Positions 53,028 to 61,315 of a stretch of 64,000 nt of DNA are shown here, one piece after another. A program made the translations under genes and the position numbers. This DNA comes from JAHECQ01 sp963775125 (GTDB taxonomy: Bacteria; Actinomycetota; Acidimicrobiia; Acidimicrobiales; SZUA-35): the NCBI GenBank assembly GCA_963775125.1, contig CAVZHQ010000005.1:248001-312000 (forward strand). Direction: 5' to 3'. The notes under the pieces are model-generated. The model searched no databases. It saw only the letters and a list, made by a program, of their open reading frames with translations, and was not told the DNA's origin. Each line of letters starts with the position of its first letter. The first letter of the stretch is position 1.

Positions 53028-53455
53028 TTGGTGGCCTGATCGATCCATGACCCGATCGCGTGCTTGGGCAGCGCACCGATCTGGCGGCTGGTCTCTTTTC
53101 CGTCTTCGAGCAGGACCAGGGTCGGGATGCTCTGCGTGCGAAACCGGCCCGACAGTCCGGGGTTCTCGTCGACGTTGACCTTGACGATGCGCAGCGCTCC
53201 CGCCCGTTCGTCGGCCAGTTCCTCGAGCGCAGGGGCGATCATCTTGCACGGCCCGCACCACGGCGCCCAGAAGTCGGCGACCACCGGCACCGGCGATTCC
53301 TTGACGATGTCGTCGAAGGTGGCGTCGTCGACGTTGGCCACCCAACGGAGGTCGGTCTTGCACTTGGCGCAGCGCGGCCTACCAGCGCTGGCGACGGGGA
53401 CTCGATTGCGGGCACCGCACGAGTGGCAGCGAAGGATGGCGTTGGCGGGTGACAT
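53024..53455 (-). CDS. thioredoxin with N-terminal zinc ribbon (TrxC type)
   Basis: Cytosolic protein-disulfide reductase. From ATG 53455 (MSPANAILRCHSCGARNRVP): an N-terminal zinc ribbon CxxC...CxxC (CHSC, CAKC) as in thioredoxin 2. Then a full thioredoxin fold with ADFWAPWCGPCKMIAP (WCGPC) and SIPTLVLLEDGKETSRQIG (cis-Pro). A perfect AGGAGGT at 53461-53467, 5 nt before the ATG, sets this start over the ATG at 53488. About 143 residues. Divergent from the UGA-containing ArsC-like gene with only 31 bp between starts. Confidence 0.93.
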   Translation of the reverse strand: MSPANAILRCHSCGARNRVPVASAGRPRCAKCKTDLRWVANVDDATFDDIVKESPVPVVADFWAPWCGPCKMIAPALEELADERAGALRIVKVNVDENPGLSGRFRTQSIPTLVLLEDGKETSRQIGALPKHAIGSWIDQATK

Positions 53456-53473
53456 GACGTACCTCCTGGTGGA

Positions 53474-53479
53474 TAAGGT
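53474..53479 (+). promoter_or_regulatory. candidate leaderless -10 box (TAAGGT) for the ArsC-like gene
   Basis: TAAGGT, 7 nt, ATG at 53487; no ribosome site is needed if leaderless. Confidence 0.45.
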
Positions 53480-53486
53480 CAGCTTC

Positions 53487-53846
53487 ATGACCTCTGTGAC
53501 GATCTATCACAACCCCAATTGAAACTCGTCAACGAACGCGCTGGCGGTCGCCAGCGAGAAGCACGTCGACGTTGATGTCAATCTCTATCTGAAGACCAAG
53601 CCCGGACGGGAAGAGTTGACCGCGTTGGTGGCCAAGCTGGTCGATCCGGTCGAAGATCTGGTTCGCAAGGACTCGCACTTCAGCAAGCTCGGCCTCGACG
53701 CCGCCGACTATGTCGGAAACGCCGAGGCCGTGATCGACTTGCTGGTGCAACAGCCCAGGCTGTTGCAGCGACCCATCGTGGTGAAGGGCGACAAGGCCAT
53801 CATCGGGCGCCCCAAGGACCGGGTCGCCCAGTTCTTGACCGAGTGA
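53487..53846 (+). CDS. ArsC/Spx-family reductase with in-frame UGA at the catalytic Cys position (candidate selenoprotein)
   Basis: One frame from ATG 53487 to TGA 53844-53846, interrupted only by TGA at 53520-53522. Reading it as Sec (U) gives 119 residues starting MTSVTIYHNPNUNSSTNALA. This is the ArsC active-site loop (YHNPxCxxSxxAL) with U12 at the position of E. coli ArsC Cys12. Arg60, Arg95 and Arg108 line up with E. coli Arg60, 94 and 107 (LVRK, LQRPIVV, IIGRPKD). The Arg after the loop Ser is Thr here. Both sides stay in the same frame, so a single indel cannot explain the TGA. A SECIS-like hairpin follows at 53539-53556. If Sec is not inserted, only an 11-residue peptide is made and the gene is a pseudogene. 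No selABCD genes are in the window. Thioredoxin next door is the natural reductant. Confidence 0.75.
53539..53556 (+). other. SECIS-like hairpin downstream of the in-frame UGA
   Basis: Perfect 7-bp stem CGCTGGC (53539-53545) with GCCAGCG (53550-53556), loop GGTC. The loop's first G is 24 nt after the UGA; bacterial SECIS elements have a short apical loop with a G among its first bases about 16-37 nt downstream. High G+C makes chance stems common, so this is support, not proof. Confidence 0.55.
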
Positions 53847-53864
53847 GCCTGTCCGGCTGAACGC

Positions 53865-54951
53865 CTACATCACGACGACACTGCGAAGGACGCCGCCGCC
53901 CTCCATCTTGTGGAAGGCCTCCTCGACGGCGTCGAGCGAGATGGTCTCGCTGACGAAGCCCTCGAGGTTGAGGCGGCCCTGCAGGTAGAGGTCGATGAGC
54001 ATGGGGAAGTCTCGGCTGGGCAGGCAGTCGCCGTACCAGCTGGACTTGAGGGCACCGCCCCGGCCGAAGATCTCGATGAACGGCAGCTCGATCTTCATGG
54101 TCGGGTTGGGCACGCCGACCAGCACCACGGTGCCGGCCAGGTCGCGGGCGTAGAACGCCTGCTCGTACGTCTTGGGCAGGCCGATGGCCTCGATGGCCAC
54201 GTCGACGCCGTTGCCGTCGGTGAGTTCACGGATGCGTTCGACCGGGTCTTCCCGGGACGAGTTGACGGTGTGCGTTGCGCCGAAGCTCTTGGCCCACTCG
54301 AGCTTCTGGTCGTCGATGTCGACCGCGATGATGGTCTTGGCCCCGGCCAGTCGCGAACCTTCCAGGGCGGCGTTGCCAACGCCGCCGCAGCCGAAGACGG
54401 CGACGGTGTCGCCGCGGCTGACGTTGCCGGTGTTCATCGCGGCGCCGAGTCCGGCCATCACGCCGCAACCCAGCAGGCCCGCAACCTCGGGCTTGGCCGC
54501 AGGATCGACCTTCGTGCACTGCCCCGACGCCACGAGCGTCTTCTCGCAGAACGCGCCGATGCCAAGGGCGGGGGACAGCACCGTGCCGTCGAGCAGCGTC
54601 ATCTTCTGGGTCGCGTTGTGGGTGGCGAAGCAGTACTGCGGCTTGCCCTTCTTGCACGAACGGCACTGGCCGCAGACGGCGCGCCAGTTGAGAATGACGT
54701 AATCGCCGGGGCCGACGTCGGTGACCCCTTCGCCGACCGATTCGACCACGCCGGCCGCTTCGTGGCCGAGGAGGAACGGGAAGTCGTCGTTGATGCCGCC
54801 CTCGCGATAGTGGAGGTCGGTATGGCAGACACCGCACGCCTGGATGACGACGACAGCTTCACCTGGGCCGGGGTCGGGGATGACGATCGTCTCGACGCTG
54901 TACCGGCTGGCCCTTGGCCATGGCGACCACGCCCCGTACTTCTTGTGGCAT
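53865..54951 (-). CDS. S-(hydroxymethyl)mycothiol dehydrogenase-type zinc alcohol dehydrogenase, frameshifted near its N-terminus
   Basis: NAD-dependent zinc dehydrogenase oxidising the formaldehyde-mycothiol adduct. The native start is ATG 54951 (MPQEVRGVVAMAKGQPV), preceded by AGGAG. One extra base near 54900-54902 shifts the frame, then SVETIVIPDPGPGEAVV continues without break. Zinc ligands: CGVCHTDLHYREGG, GHEAAG, and a structural CGQCRSCKKGKPQYC. NAD site FGCGGVGNAALEG. SSWYGDCLPSRDFPMLIDLYLQG near the end is typical of the mycothiol-dependent subgroup. About 360 residues joined. The assignment as mycothiol-dependent rests on similarity and actinobacterial context. Confidence 0.87.
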
Positions 54952-55047
54952 CTTTCCGGCTCCTGTTCACGGTGGATCTGTACTGTGGGTGCTTGCTGTC
55001 GGCTGAGCGTACTGGCACCCACCGACGCGGTGGTCCAGACTGGGGCA

Positions 55048-56728
55048 ATGACCACGCCAGACATCATCATCCGAAACGGGACCGTGATCGACGGAACCGG
55101 CGCTTCGGCTCGCCAGGCCGACGTTGCCATTACCGGTGACCGCATCACTGCGGTCGAGGCAAACATCGCAGGCAAGGCCACCCGGGAGATCGACGCCGAA
55201 GGGCGCCTCGTCACCCCCGGCTTCGTCGACATCCACACGCACCTCGACGCCCAGATCGCCTGGGATCCGGTGCAGACCTCCAGCTGTTGGCACGGCATCA
55301 CCAGCGGCGTGCTCGGCAACTGTGGCGTCACGTTTGCTCCGGTCGCCCCCGGCGGCGCCGACTTCCTGGCCGAGATGATGGAGAGCGTCGAGGACATTCC
55401 CCGCCGGGCCATTCTCGAAGGGCCTCCCCTGGGACTGGACGACCTACGGCGAGTACCTCAACTGGATCGACCGGACCCCCAAGGGCATCAACGTGGGTGG
55501 CATGGTCGGTCACTCGGCCGTCCGCTTGGCCGCCATGGGTATGCGCGGCATGGACGAGACCGCAGGTCCCGACGACATCGCCAAGATGGTCGAGCTCGTC
55601 GACGAGGCGATGAGCGCCGGCGCCCTCGGCTTCTCGACCTCCCGCACGCTGCTGCACGTCGTCCCTGATGGCCGTCAGGTTCCGGGAACCTTCGCCGACG
55701 AGGCCGAGCTCCTCGCCTTCGGCGGCGTGTTGGGCAAGCACGGCAAGGGCGTCTTCGAGGCGGCCGCCCGCCTCGGCGAGCGCGACCACGAGGAACACCT
55801 TCCCAACACCCGCGCCGAGGTTGCCTGGATGGGCGAGGTCTCCCGCAGGTCCGGTCGACCCGTCAGCTTCGGCCTGGTCCACAGCGAACGCCGGCCCGAG
55901 CTGTTCCGCCGGGTCGTCGAGTTCGCCAAGGAGGAGAACACGACCGGCGCGATGGTTCGTCCGCAGACGACCTGCCGAGGCATCGGGGTCATCTACACGC
56001 TCAACAACCGGGTGCCGTTCCGCTCGTCGGCATGGAAGGAGCTGATGGAGCTTGCGCCCGAGGCACGCCTCGAGGCCGTGCGGTCGCCCGAACGGCGTGC
56101 TGCCTTGGCCCAGTGCGAGCTGGCCGTACCTGCGGAGAAGATGTGGATCCTGCCAACCGGCGACGCTCGCTACGACTGCAAGCCCGAGGACAATCTCGCT
56201 GCGATCGCGGCACGTCGTGGGGTCACGCCGGCCGAGGCCTACCTCGATGCTTGCCTGGAAGCCGGCGGACCGGTCAACCTCAACTATCCGATCCTCAACC
56301 AGAGCTTCGATGCTGTTCAAGAGATGCTCGACGATCCGGTGATCACCCTCGGTCTCGCCGACGCCGGCGCGCACGTCGGTCAGATCATGGACTCCAGCCA
56401 GCCCACGTTCTTCCTCACCTACTGGGTCCGGGAGAAGCAGCGTTGGCAGCTCGAGGAGGCCATCCGACGGTTGACGTCGGACACCGCCGACCTGTTCGGC
56501 GTCGTGGACCGCGGTCGTCTCGAGCCTGGTCGGTTCGCCGACGTCAACGTCATCGACTTCGACAACCTGCGCCTTCCCCAGCCCGAGTACGTGTACGACT
56601 TCCCCAACGGCGCCGGTCGGTACATCCAGGGCTCCAGCGGTTACGACTACACCCTCGTCAACGGCCAGGTGTTCATGGACCACGGCGAACACACCGGCGC
56701 CTTCGCCGGAACCACCCTCCGCGCCTAA
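55048..56728 (+). CDS. D-aminoacylase-type amidohydrolase, frameshifted
   Basis: Metal-dependent amidohydrolase of the N-acyl-D-amino-acid deacylase group. From ATG 55048: PDIIIRNGTVIDGTGASARQADVAI, VTPGFVDIHTHLDAQIAWDP (metal HxH), SGVLGNCGVTFAP. At about 55425-55432 a CCCC run carries an extra C; the protein goes on as WDWTTYGEYLNWIDR in the frame ending at 56728. Later marks are DAGAHVGQIMDSSQPTFFLTYW and GRFADVNVIDFDNLRLP. About 560 residues. Paralogue of the gene at 58540-60273 across the fadD-like gene. True substrate unknown; the family includes many uncharacterised members. Confidence 0.83.
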
Positions 56729-56743
56729 GCCCAAACCTCCGCA

Positions 56744-56790
56744 TTCTGTGCAGCGTTTTCCACGTGTGGCGTGGTTTCCGCTGCACAGAA
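56744..56790 (+). repeat. intergenic hairpin element D
   Basis: Perfect 12-bp arms TTCTGTGCAGCG (56744-56755) and CGCTGCACAGAA (56779-56790), with an inner CCACG/CGTGG stem. Lies between the convergent amidohydrolase and acyl-CoA ligase genes, 16 bp after the former's stop. Confidence 0.8.
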
Positions 56791-56818
56791 CGGGGTGGGG
56801 GGACAGAACGGCGGGGAG

Positions 56819-58477
56819 TCAGGGGGCGAGGTCGCGGAGGGCGCGTTCGCGGAGTTCGACCTTGCGGATCTTGCCCGATGGGGTCATGGGCATCTCGTCC
56901 AGGAAGATCACGGCGCGGGGAATCTTGTAGCTGGCGATCCGCCCGCGCAACCGATCGAGCAGGTCGTCCTCCGACAGGGTCACGTCGGTGTCGGACTCCT
57001 TGGTCCGGATGACGTAGGCCACGGGCACCTCGGACAGCCGGGCGTCGGGGTAACCGACGACGGCGACGTCGAGCACGCCAGGGACCTCACGCAGATACCC
57101 CTCGACCTCGGCGGGTGACATGTTCTCGCCGCCGACCTTCAGCATGTCCTTGTGTCGTCCCAGGAAGACGACGTGCCCGTCGGAGCGAACGAGCGCGATG
57201 TCGCCGGTGTCGAGCCAGCCGTCGGGGCTGATGGCGTCCGCCGTGGCCGCCGGGTTGGCCCAGTAGCCGCTGGTGACCGTGTAGTGCCGGACGTAGAGTT
57301 TTCCCTCCACATCGGGCGGAAGCACCGCCCCGGATGCGGCGTCCCGAATCTCGATCTCGACACCGAGCATCGGGTAGCCCGATGTCTCGGTCCGCTGCTC
57401 GAGGGTGTCCGTCGGATGGCTGCACACGATGAAGGACCACGACTCGCTCATGCCGAAGCCGCTGATGGTCGGGCAGAACGCGTCCTGCACCTGACGGGCG
57501 ATTGGCGTGGTCGAGGGGGCGCCGGCCGGCAGGGTTCCCAGTCGCAGGCTGCTGACGTTCCGAGGCCGACCCGCCTGGGCATCGAGCAGATCACCCCAGA
57601 CCGCGTCGAAACCGTGGACCGTCGTGGCGCCCAACCGTTCGATGTCGTCGAGCACGGTGCTCGCGTCGAACGTGTCGTAGAGCTTCTGACACCCGCCGGT
57701 GAGCATGGCCATCAGTGCGATCTCCGACAACGCGTAGATGTGGAACAGCGGGAGGTAGTTGAGGTGCAGATCGTTGCGGCTGTGGCCGAGCAGCAGGGCC
57801 CGTTCTCGCACGTTGCGTAGCGGGCGGTGGGAGTGCATCACCCCTTTGGGGTTGCCGGTGGTGCCCGAGGTGTACACCAGCAGCATCAACTCGTCGGGGT
57901 GGACGGTGGCGGCGCGCTCGGCCAGCGCCGCATCGGAGATTCGATCGCCGGCGGCCAGCAGGTCGGCCCAACAGTGGGTTGGAGTCGCGCCGGATTGTTC
58001 GAGCGCAGCACCCTCGTCGCCCACCATCACCACCAGCTGCAGATGGCCGGCCGCTTCGATTTCGGGTCGGGTCGACGCGAGGAGGCTGCCGTAGTCGATC
58101 GGTCCGGAACGATCGACGGAGATGAGGAGCTTGGCCTCGGAGTTCACCACGGTGAACGCCAGGTCGTCGGAGCGGTAGCGCGTGTTCAGCGGGACCAGGC
58201 ATCCACCGACGCGGGCGACGGCGTACAGGAGGTGCAACCACTCGGGGCGATTGGTCATCCAGAGCGCCACGTGGTCGCCGCGTTCGATCCCCATGGCCAT
58301 GAGGCCCTTGGCGACCTGGTCCACGTCGGCCGCAAACTCTCGGTAGGTCCACTGCTCGTCGCCGTATCGAAGTGCGAGGCGGTCGCCCCAGCGAGCCGCG
58401 GCGAGCGACGGTAGATCACCGAGTCGAAGGTGGTCGAATCCGGTGACGTCCGCGGTGGAATGGGCTGGCTCGGGCAT
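56819..58477 (-). CDS. acyl-CoA synthetase (AMP-dependent ligase, FadD-like)
   Basis: Adenylates a carboxylic acid and transfers it to CoA. 552 residues of the ANL superfamily: MLLVYTSGTTGNPKGVMHSH (P-loop, A3), SGFGMSESWS (A5), DGWLDTGDIALVRSDGHVVFLGRHKDMLKVGGENMSPAEVEG (A7-A8), and TPSGKIRKVELR (A10 Lys). Substrate unknown; position between two amidohydrolases and near a MaoC pair suggests the released acid is activated and then processed (inference). ATG at 58477; divergent from the second amidohydrolase. Confidence 0.88.
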   Translation of the reverse strand: MPEPAHSTADVTGFDHLRLGDLPSLAAARWGDRLALRYGDEQWTYREFAADVDQVAKGLMAMGIERGDHVALWMTNRPEWLHLLYAVARVGGCLVPLNTRYRSDDLAFTVVNSEAKLLISVDRSGPIDYGSLLASTRPEIEAAGHLQLVVMVGDEGAALEQSGATPTHCWADLLAAGDRISDAALAERAATVHPDELMLLVYTSGTTGNPKGVMHSHRPLRNVRERALLLGHSRNDLHLNYLPLFHIYALSEIALMAMLTGGCQKLYDTFDASTVLDDIERLGATTVHGFDAVWGDLLDAQAGRPRNVSSLRLGTLPAGAPSTTPIARQVQDAFCPTISGFGMSESWSFIVCSHPTDTLEQRTETSGYPMLGVEIEIRDAASGAVLPPDVEGKLYVRHYTVTSGYWANPAATADAISPDGWLDTGDIALVRSDGHVVFLGRHKDMLKVGGENMSPAEVEGYLREVPGVLDVAVVGYPDARLSEVPVAYVIRTKESDTDVTLSEDDLLDRLRGRIASYKIPRAVIFLDEMPMTPSGKIRKVELRERALRDLAP

Positions 58478-58539
58478 GACTGTTAGCGTCTCGTGTCAAT
58501 GGCCGTGAGCGCAAACACGGTTGTCCAAAGGGGAAGATC

Positions 58540-60273
58540 ATGCACAAGCTCGTTGTTCGCAATGCCAACCTGGTCGACGGCACCGGGGCGCCTGCCCGCA
58601 GGGCCGACCTGGCAATCGGCCACGACGGTCTGGTCGTCGAGATCAGCACGGAGCCTGGGGTCATCGGCCCGGGCGAGACGGAGATCGACGCCGAAGGCCG
58701 ATTGGTCACGCCGGGGTGGGTCGACGTGCACACCCATTACGACGGTCAGGCGACCTGGGACCCCGAGCTGTCGCCATCGTCGTGGCACGGGGTGACCACC
58801 ACCGTGTTCGGCAACTGCGGCGTCGGTTTCGCGCCGGCCAAAGCCGAGCAGCGCGAGTGGCTCATCCAGCTGATGGAGGGAGTCGAGGACATCCCCGGCT
58901 CGGCGTTGGCTGAAGGCATCGATTGGCAGTGGGAGACCTTCCCCGAATACCTCGATGCGTTGGCCAAGATGCCACGGGTCATGGACATTGCCACCCAGGT
59001 GCCGCACGGGTCGGTCCGGGCCTACGTCATGGGTGACCGCGGCGCTCGCAACGAGGCCGCCACGGCCGAGGACCTCGAGCAGATGGCAGCGATCGTCGAA
59101 GAAGGCGTTCGGGCCGGGGCGCTCGGGTTCTCCTCGTCCCGCACCAAGCTGCACCTCGCGCTCGACGGTGAACCGGTGCCCGGCACGTTCGCCGGCGCCG
59201 AGGAGATGATCGCCCTCGGGCGGGCGGTGGCCGCCGCCGGCGGCGGCGTGGTCGAAGTGGCGTCCGACATCGGCCTTGGTGGCCTCGAAGGCGACTTCGG
59301 TCAGGACATCGACTGGATGCGTACCTTGGCCACCGAGCACGGACTCACGGTCACCTACGCCCTCACCCAGGCCGACCGCAACCCCGAGCAATGGCGTGAA
59401 CTGTTGGATCTCAGCTCGGCACCAATCGACGGTCCCGGCCGCGTGCTCGCCCAGGTGGCGGGCCGTCCCGGGGGGTTGCTCTTCGGCTGGGAAACCTCGC
59501 TGCACCCGTTCAAGATGCATCCCACCTACCTCGCGTTGGCCGACCTGCCCATCGACGAGCGGTTGGTCGAGTTGACCAAGCCCGAGGTCAAGGCGGCCAT
59601 CCTGGCCGAGGCGACCGGATTCACCGGCCGCTTCAACTACGACGTCGCCCACGGGTTCCACAAGATGTACCCCCTCGGCGAGACGCCCGACTACGAACCC
59701 GACGAGGCCCACTGCGTCGAAGCGCTGGCCGCGGCGGCGGGCCAGGACCCCTACGAGTTCTGCTACGACGTGCTCTGCTCCAACGAGGGTCGTGGCTTGA
59801 TCTACTTCCCGCTCACCGACTACTCCCAGCGATCGCACAACCCGACATTCGAGCGGCTGAACCATCACGGAGCGTTCCTCAGCCTCAGCGACGGCGGTGC
59901 CCACTGTCGTCTGATCTGTGATGCGTCGACACCCACCTACCTCCTCACCCACTGGACCCGTGATCGGACGCGTGGACCTCGCATTCCGCTCGAGGAAGCC
60001 GTCAAGTTGCAGACCCATGACACCGCAGCGGTCTATGGCTTGACCGACCGGGGCACGCTCGAGGTCGGGAAGAAGGGCGACCTGAACGTCATCGACTACG
60101 ACGCGCTCCGCCTCGAATCGCCCCGCATGGTCTACGACCTGCCCACCGGCGCTCCGCGCCTTTTGCAGGGCGTTCATGGCTATGCCGCGACGGTTGTTTC
60201 GGGCGAGGTGACCTGGCGTGACGGTCAGCCGACCGGTGCCCGCCCCGGCGTTCTGGTGCGGGGGCGGCGCTGA
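58540..60273 (+). CDS. D-aminoacylase-type amidohydrolase
   Basis: 577 residues, same family as the gene at 55048 and intact. KLVVRNANLVDGTGAPARRADLAI, VTPGWVDVHTHYDGQATWDP (HTH metal motif), TVFGNCGVGFAPA, SSSRTKLHLALDGEPVPGTFAG, SLSDGGAHCRLICDASTPTYLLTHW, and GKKGDLNVIDYDALRL. Unlike classical D-aminoacylases it has a longer middle segment. An AAAGGGGAAG ribosome site precedes the ATG at 58540. May hydrolyse an N-acyl or cyclic amide; substrate unknown. Confidence 0.85.
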   Translation: MHKLVVRNANLVDGTGAPARRADLAIGHDGLVVEISTEPGVIGPGETEIDAEGRLVTPGWVDVHTHYDGQATWDPELSPSSWHGVTTTVFGNCGVGFAPAKAEQREWLIQLMEGVEDIPGSALAEGIDWQWETFPEYLDALAKMPRVMDIATQVPHGSVRAYVMGDRGARNEAATAEDLEQMAAIVEEGVRAGALGFSSSRTKLHLALDGEPVPGTFAGAEEMIALGRAVAAAGGGVVEVASDIGLGGLEGDFGQDIDWMRTLATEHGLTVTYALTQADRNPEQWRELLDLSSAPIDGPGRVLAQVAGRPGGLLFGWETSLHPFKMHPTYLALADLPIDERLVELTKPEVKAAILAEATGFTGRFNYDVAHGFHKMYPLGETPDYEPDEAHCVEALAAAAGQDPYEFCYDVLCSNEGRGLIYFPLTDYSQRSHNPTFERLNHHGAFLSLSDGGAHCRLICDASTPTYLLTHWTRDRTRGPRIPLEEAVKLQTHDTAAVYGLTDRGTLEVGKKGDLNVIDYDALRLESPRMVYDLPTGAPRLLQGVHGYAATVVSGEVTWRDGQPTGARPGVLVRGRR

Positions 60274-60352
60274 GGCTAAAACCCTCTTCGCAGATCACAA
60301 GCAACCAGCGCAAACAAGACCCACGACAAGCAACCCACGAAAAGGGGGCCGC

Positions 60353-60853
60353 ATGGCCATCGACAAGTTCGCCGTCGAGGCGAGCCACATCATGATGTTC
60401 GCCCGGTCGGTCGGTGACGACAATCCGATCTACAGCGATGCCGACTACGCCGCCGGCACCGAGGTGGGATCGATCATCGCCCCGCCGACCTTCGCCCAGG
60501 CGAGCGCGCAGTTCGATCCCGACTACTTCCTGCGCCCCAAGGCCGGGAAGGTGTGGTTCGGGTCGGGCAAGGAAGCGACCGGAATCAAGAAGGAAAAGAA
60601 GGAAGGCGAGAGTTCCGGCTCTGCTGCGGGTGGCCTCCACGCCGAACAGCACTTCGAGTACCACCGTCACCTCAAGCCCGGCGACGTGCTCACCGGCACC
60701 ACCTTCCCCGGCAAGTCGTGGGAGAAGGAATCCAAGCGCGCCGGAAAGCTGAAGTTCAGCGAGACCGTGACCGAGTACCGCGACCAGAACGGTGAGCTCG
60801 TCGTCACCGCCCGCGGCGTGGGCGTCGTGACCGAAAAAGTCATCGGCAGCTGA
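60353..60853 (+). CDS. FAS1-like/MaoC-type dehydratase, N-terminal-domain protein
   Basis: 166 residues from ATG 60353, with AAAAGGGGG 4-12 nt upstream deciding this start. HotDog-fold MaoC-like N-terminal domain: SHIMMFARSVGDDNPIYSDADYA and IIAPPTFAQASAQFDPDYFL. Then a lysine-rich insert (GIKKEKKEGESSGSAAGG), and EQHFEYHRHLKPGDVLTGTT and ETVTEYRDQNGELVVTARGVGVVTE. By analogy to HadA/HadC it is the non-catalytic partner of the next gene, forming a (3R)-hydroxyacyl-thioester dehydratase. The short charged insert is unusual. Confidence 0.83.
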   Translation: MAIDKFAVEASHIMMFARSVGDDNPIYSDADYAAGTEVGSIIAPPTFAQASAQFDPDYFLRPKAGKVWFGSGKEATGIKKEKKEGESSGSAAGGLHAEQHFEYHRHLKPGDVLTGTTFPGKSWEKESKRAGKLKFSETVTEYRDQNGELVVTARGVGVVTEKVIGS

Positions 60854-60872
60854 GAACAGGAGAACGAGGAAC

Positions 60873-61292
60873 ATGACACTCAAGGCAAGCGACATCAACG
60901 TCGGCGACACCCATTCCGAGGTGTTGGTCGAAGACCTCAAGCGGACCCAGATCGTGCAGTACGCCGGCGCCTCCGGTGACTACAACCCGGTCCACACCGA
61001 CGAGAAGTTCGTCACGGAGGTAGCGGGCTATCCCACGGTGTTCGCCCACGGCATGCTCACCATGGGCATGACCGGCAAGCTGCTCACCAACTACGTAGGT
61101 GATGGTCGGCTCACCAAGTACGGCGTGCGGTTCGTGAACCAGGTGTGGCCCGGCGACACGCTCACCGGGACGCTCGAAGTGGCCGAGATCCGCGAAGAGG
61201 ACGGCCAGAAGCTGGTCGACCTGACGGTCACCACCGTCAACCAGGACGGCGCCACGGTGCTCAGCGGCAACGCGACCGCCCGCATCGACTGA
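60873..61292 (+). CDS. MaoC-type dehydratase (catalytic HotDog subunit)
   Basis: 139 residues, RBS AGGAGAACGAGG before ATG 60873. Hydratase motif YAGASGDYNPVHTDEKFV (catalytic Asp and His), then VFAHGMLTMGMTGKLL and the closing VRFVNQVWPGDTLTGTLEV. With the preceding partner it should form a HadAB/HadBC-like heterodimer for dehydration of 3-hydroxyacyl-CoA/ACP, or hydration in the reverse direction. Hairpin E follows 24 bp after the stop. Confidence 0.88.
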   Translation: MTLKASDINVGDTHSEVLVEDLKRTQIVQYAGASGDYNPVHTDEKFVTEVAGYPTVFAHGMLTMGMTGKLLTNYVGDGRLTKYGVRFVNQVWPGDTLTGTLEVAEIREEDGQKLVDLTVTTVNQDGATVLSGNATARID

Positions 61293-61315
61293 GCCTGCAA
61301 GTCGACCCAATCTCG

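Noticed and set aside
53910..55139. 409-codon plus-strand frame antisense to the mycothiol dehydrogenase
   Set aside because: Val/Asp/Gly-rich shadow; the minus strand has zinc and NAD motifs.
55425..55432. Transcriptional slippage or programmed shift at the CCCC run in the amidohydrolase
   Set aside because: The run is too short for efficient slippage and an extra-base error is the simpler reading.
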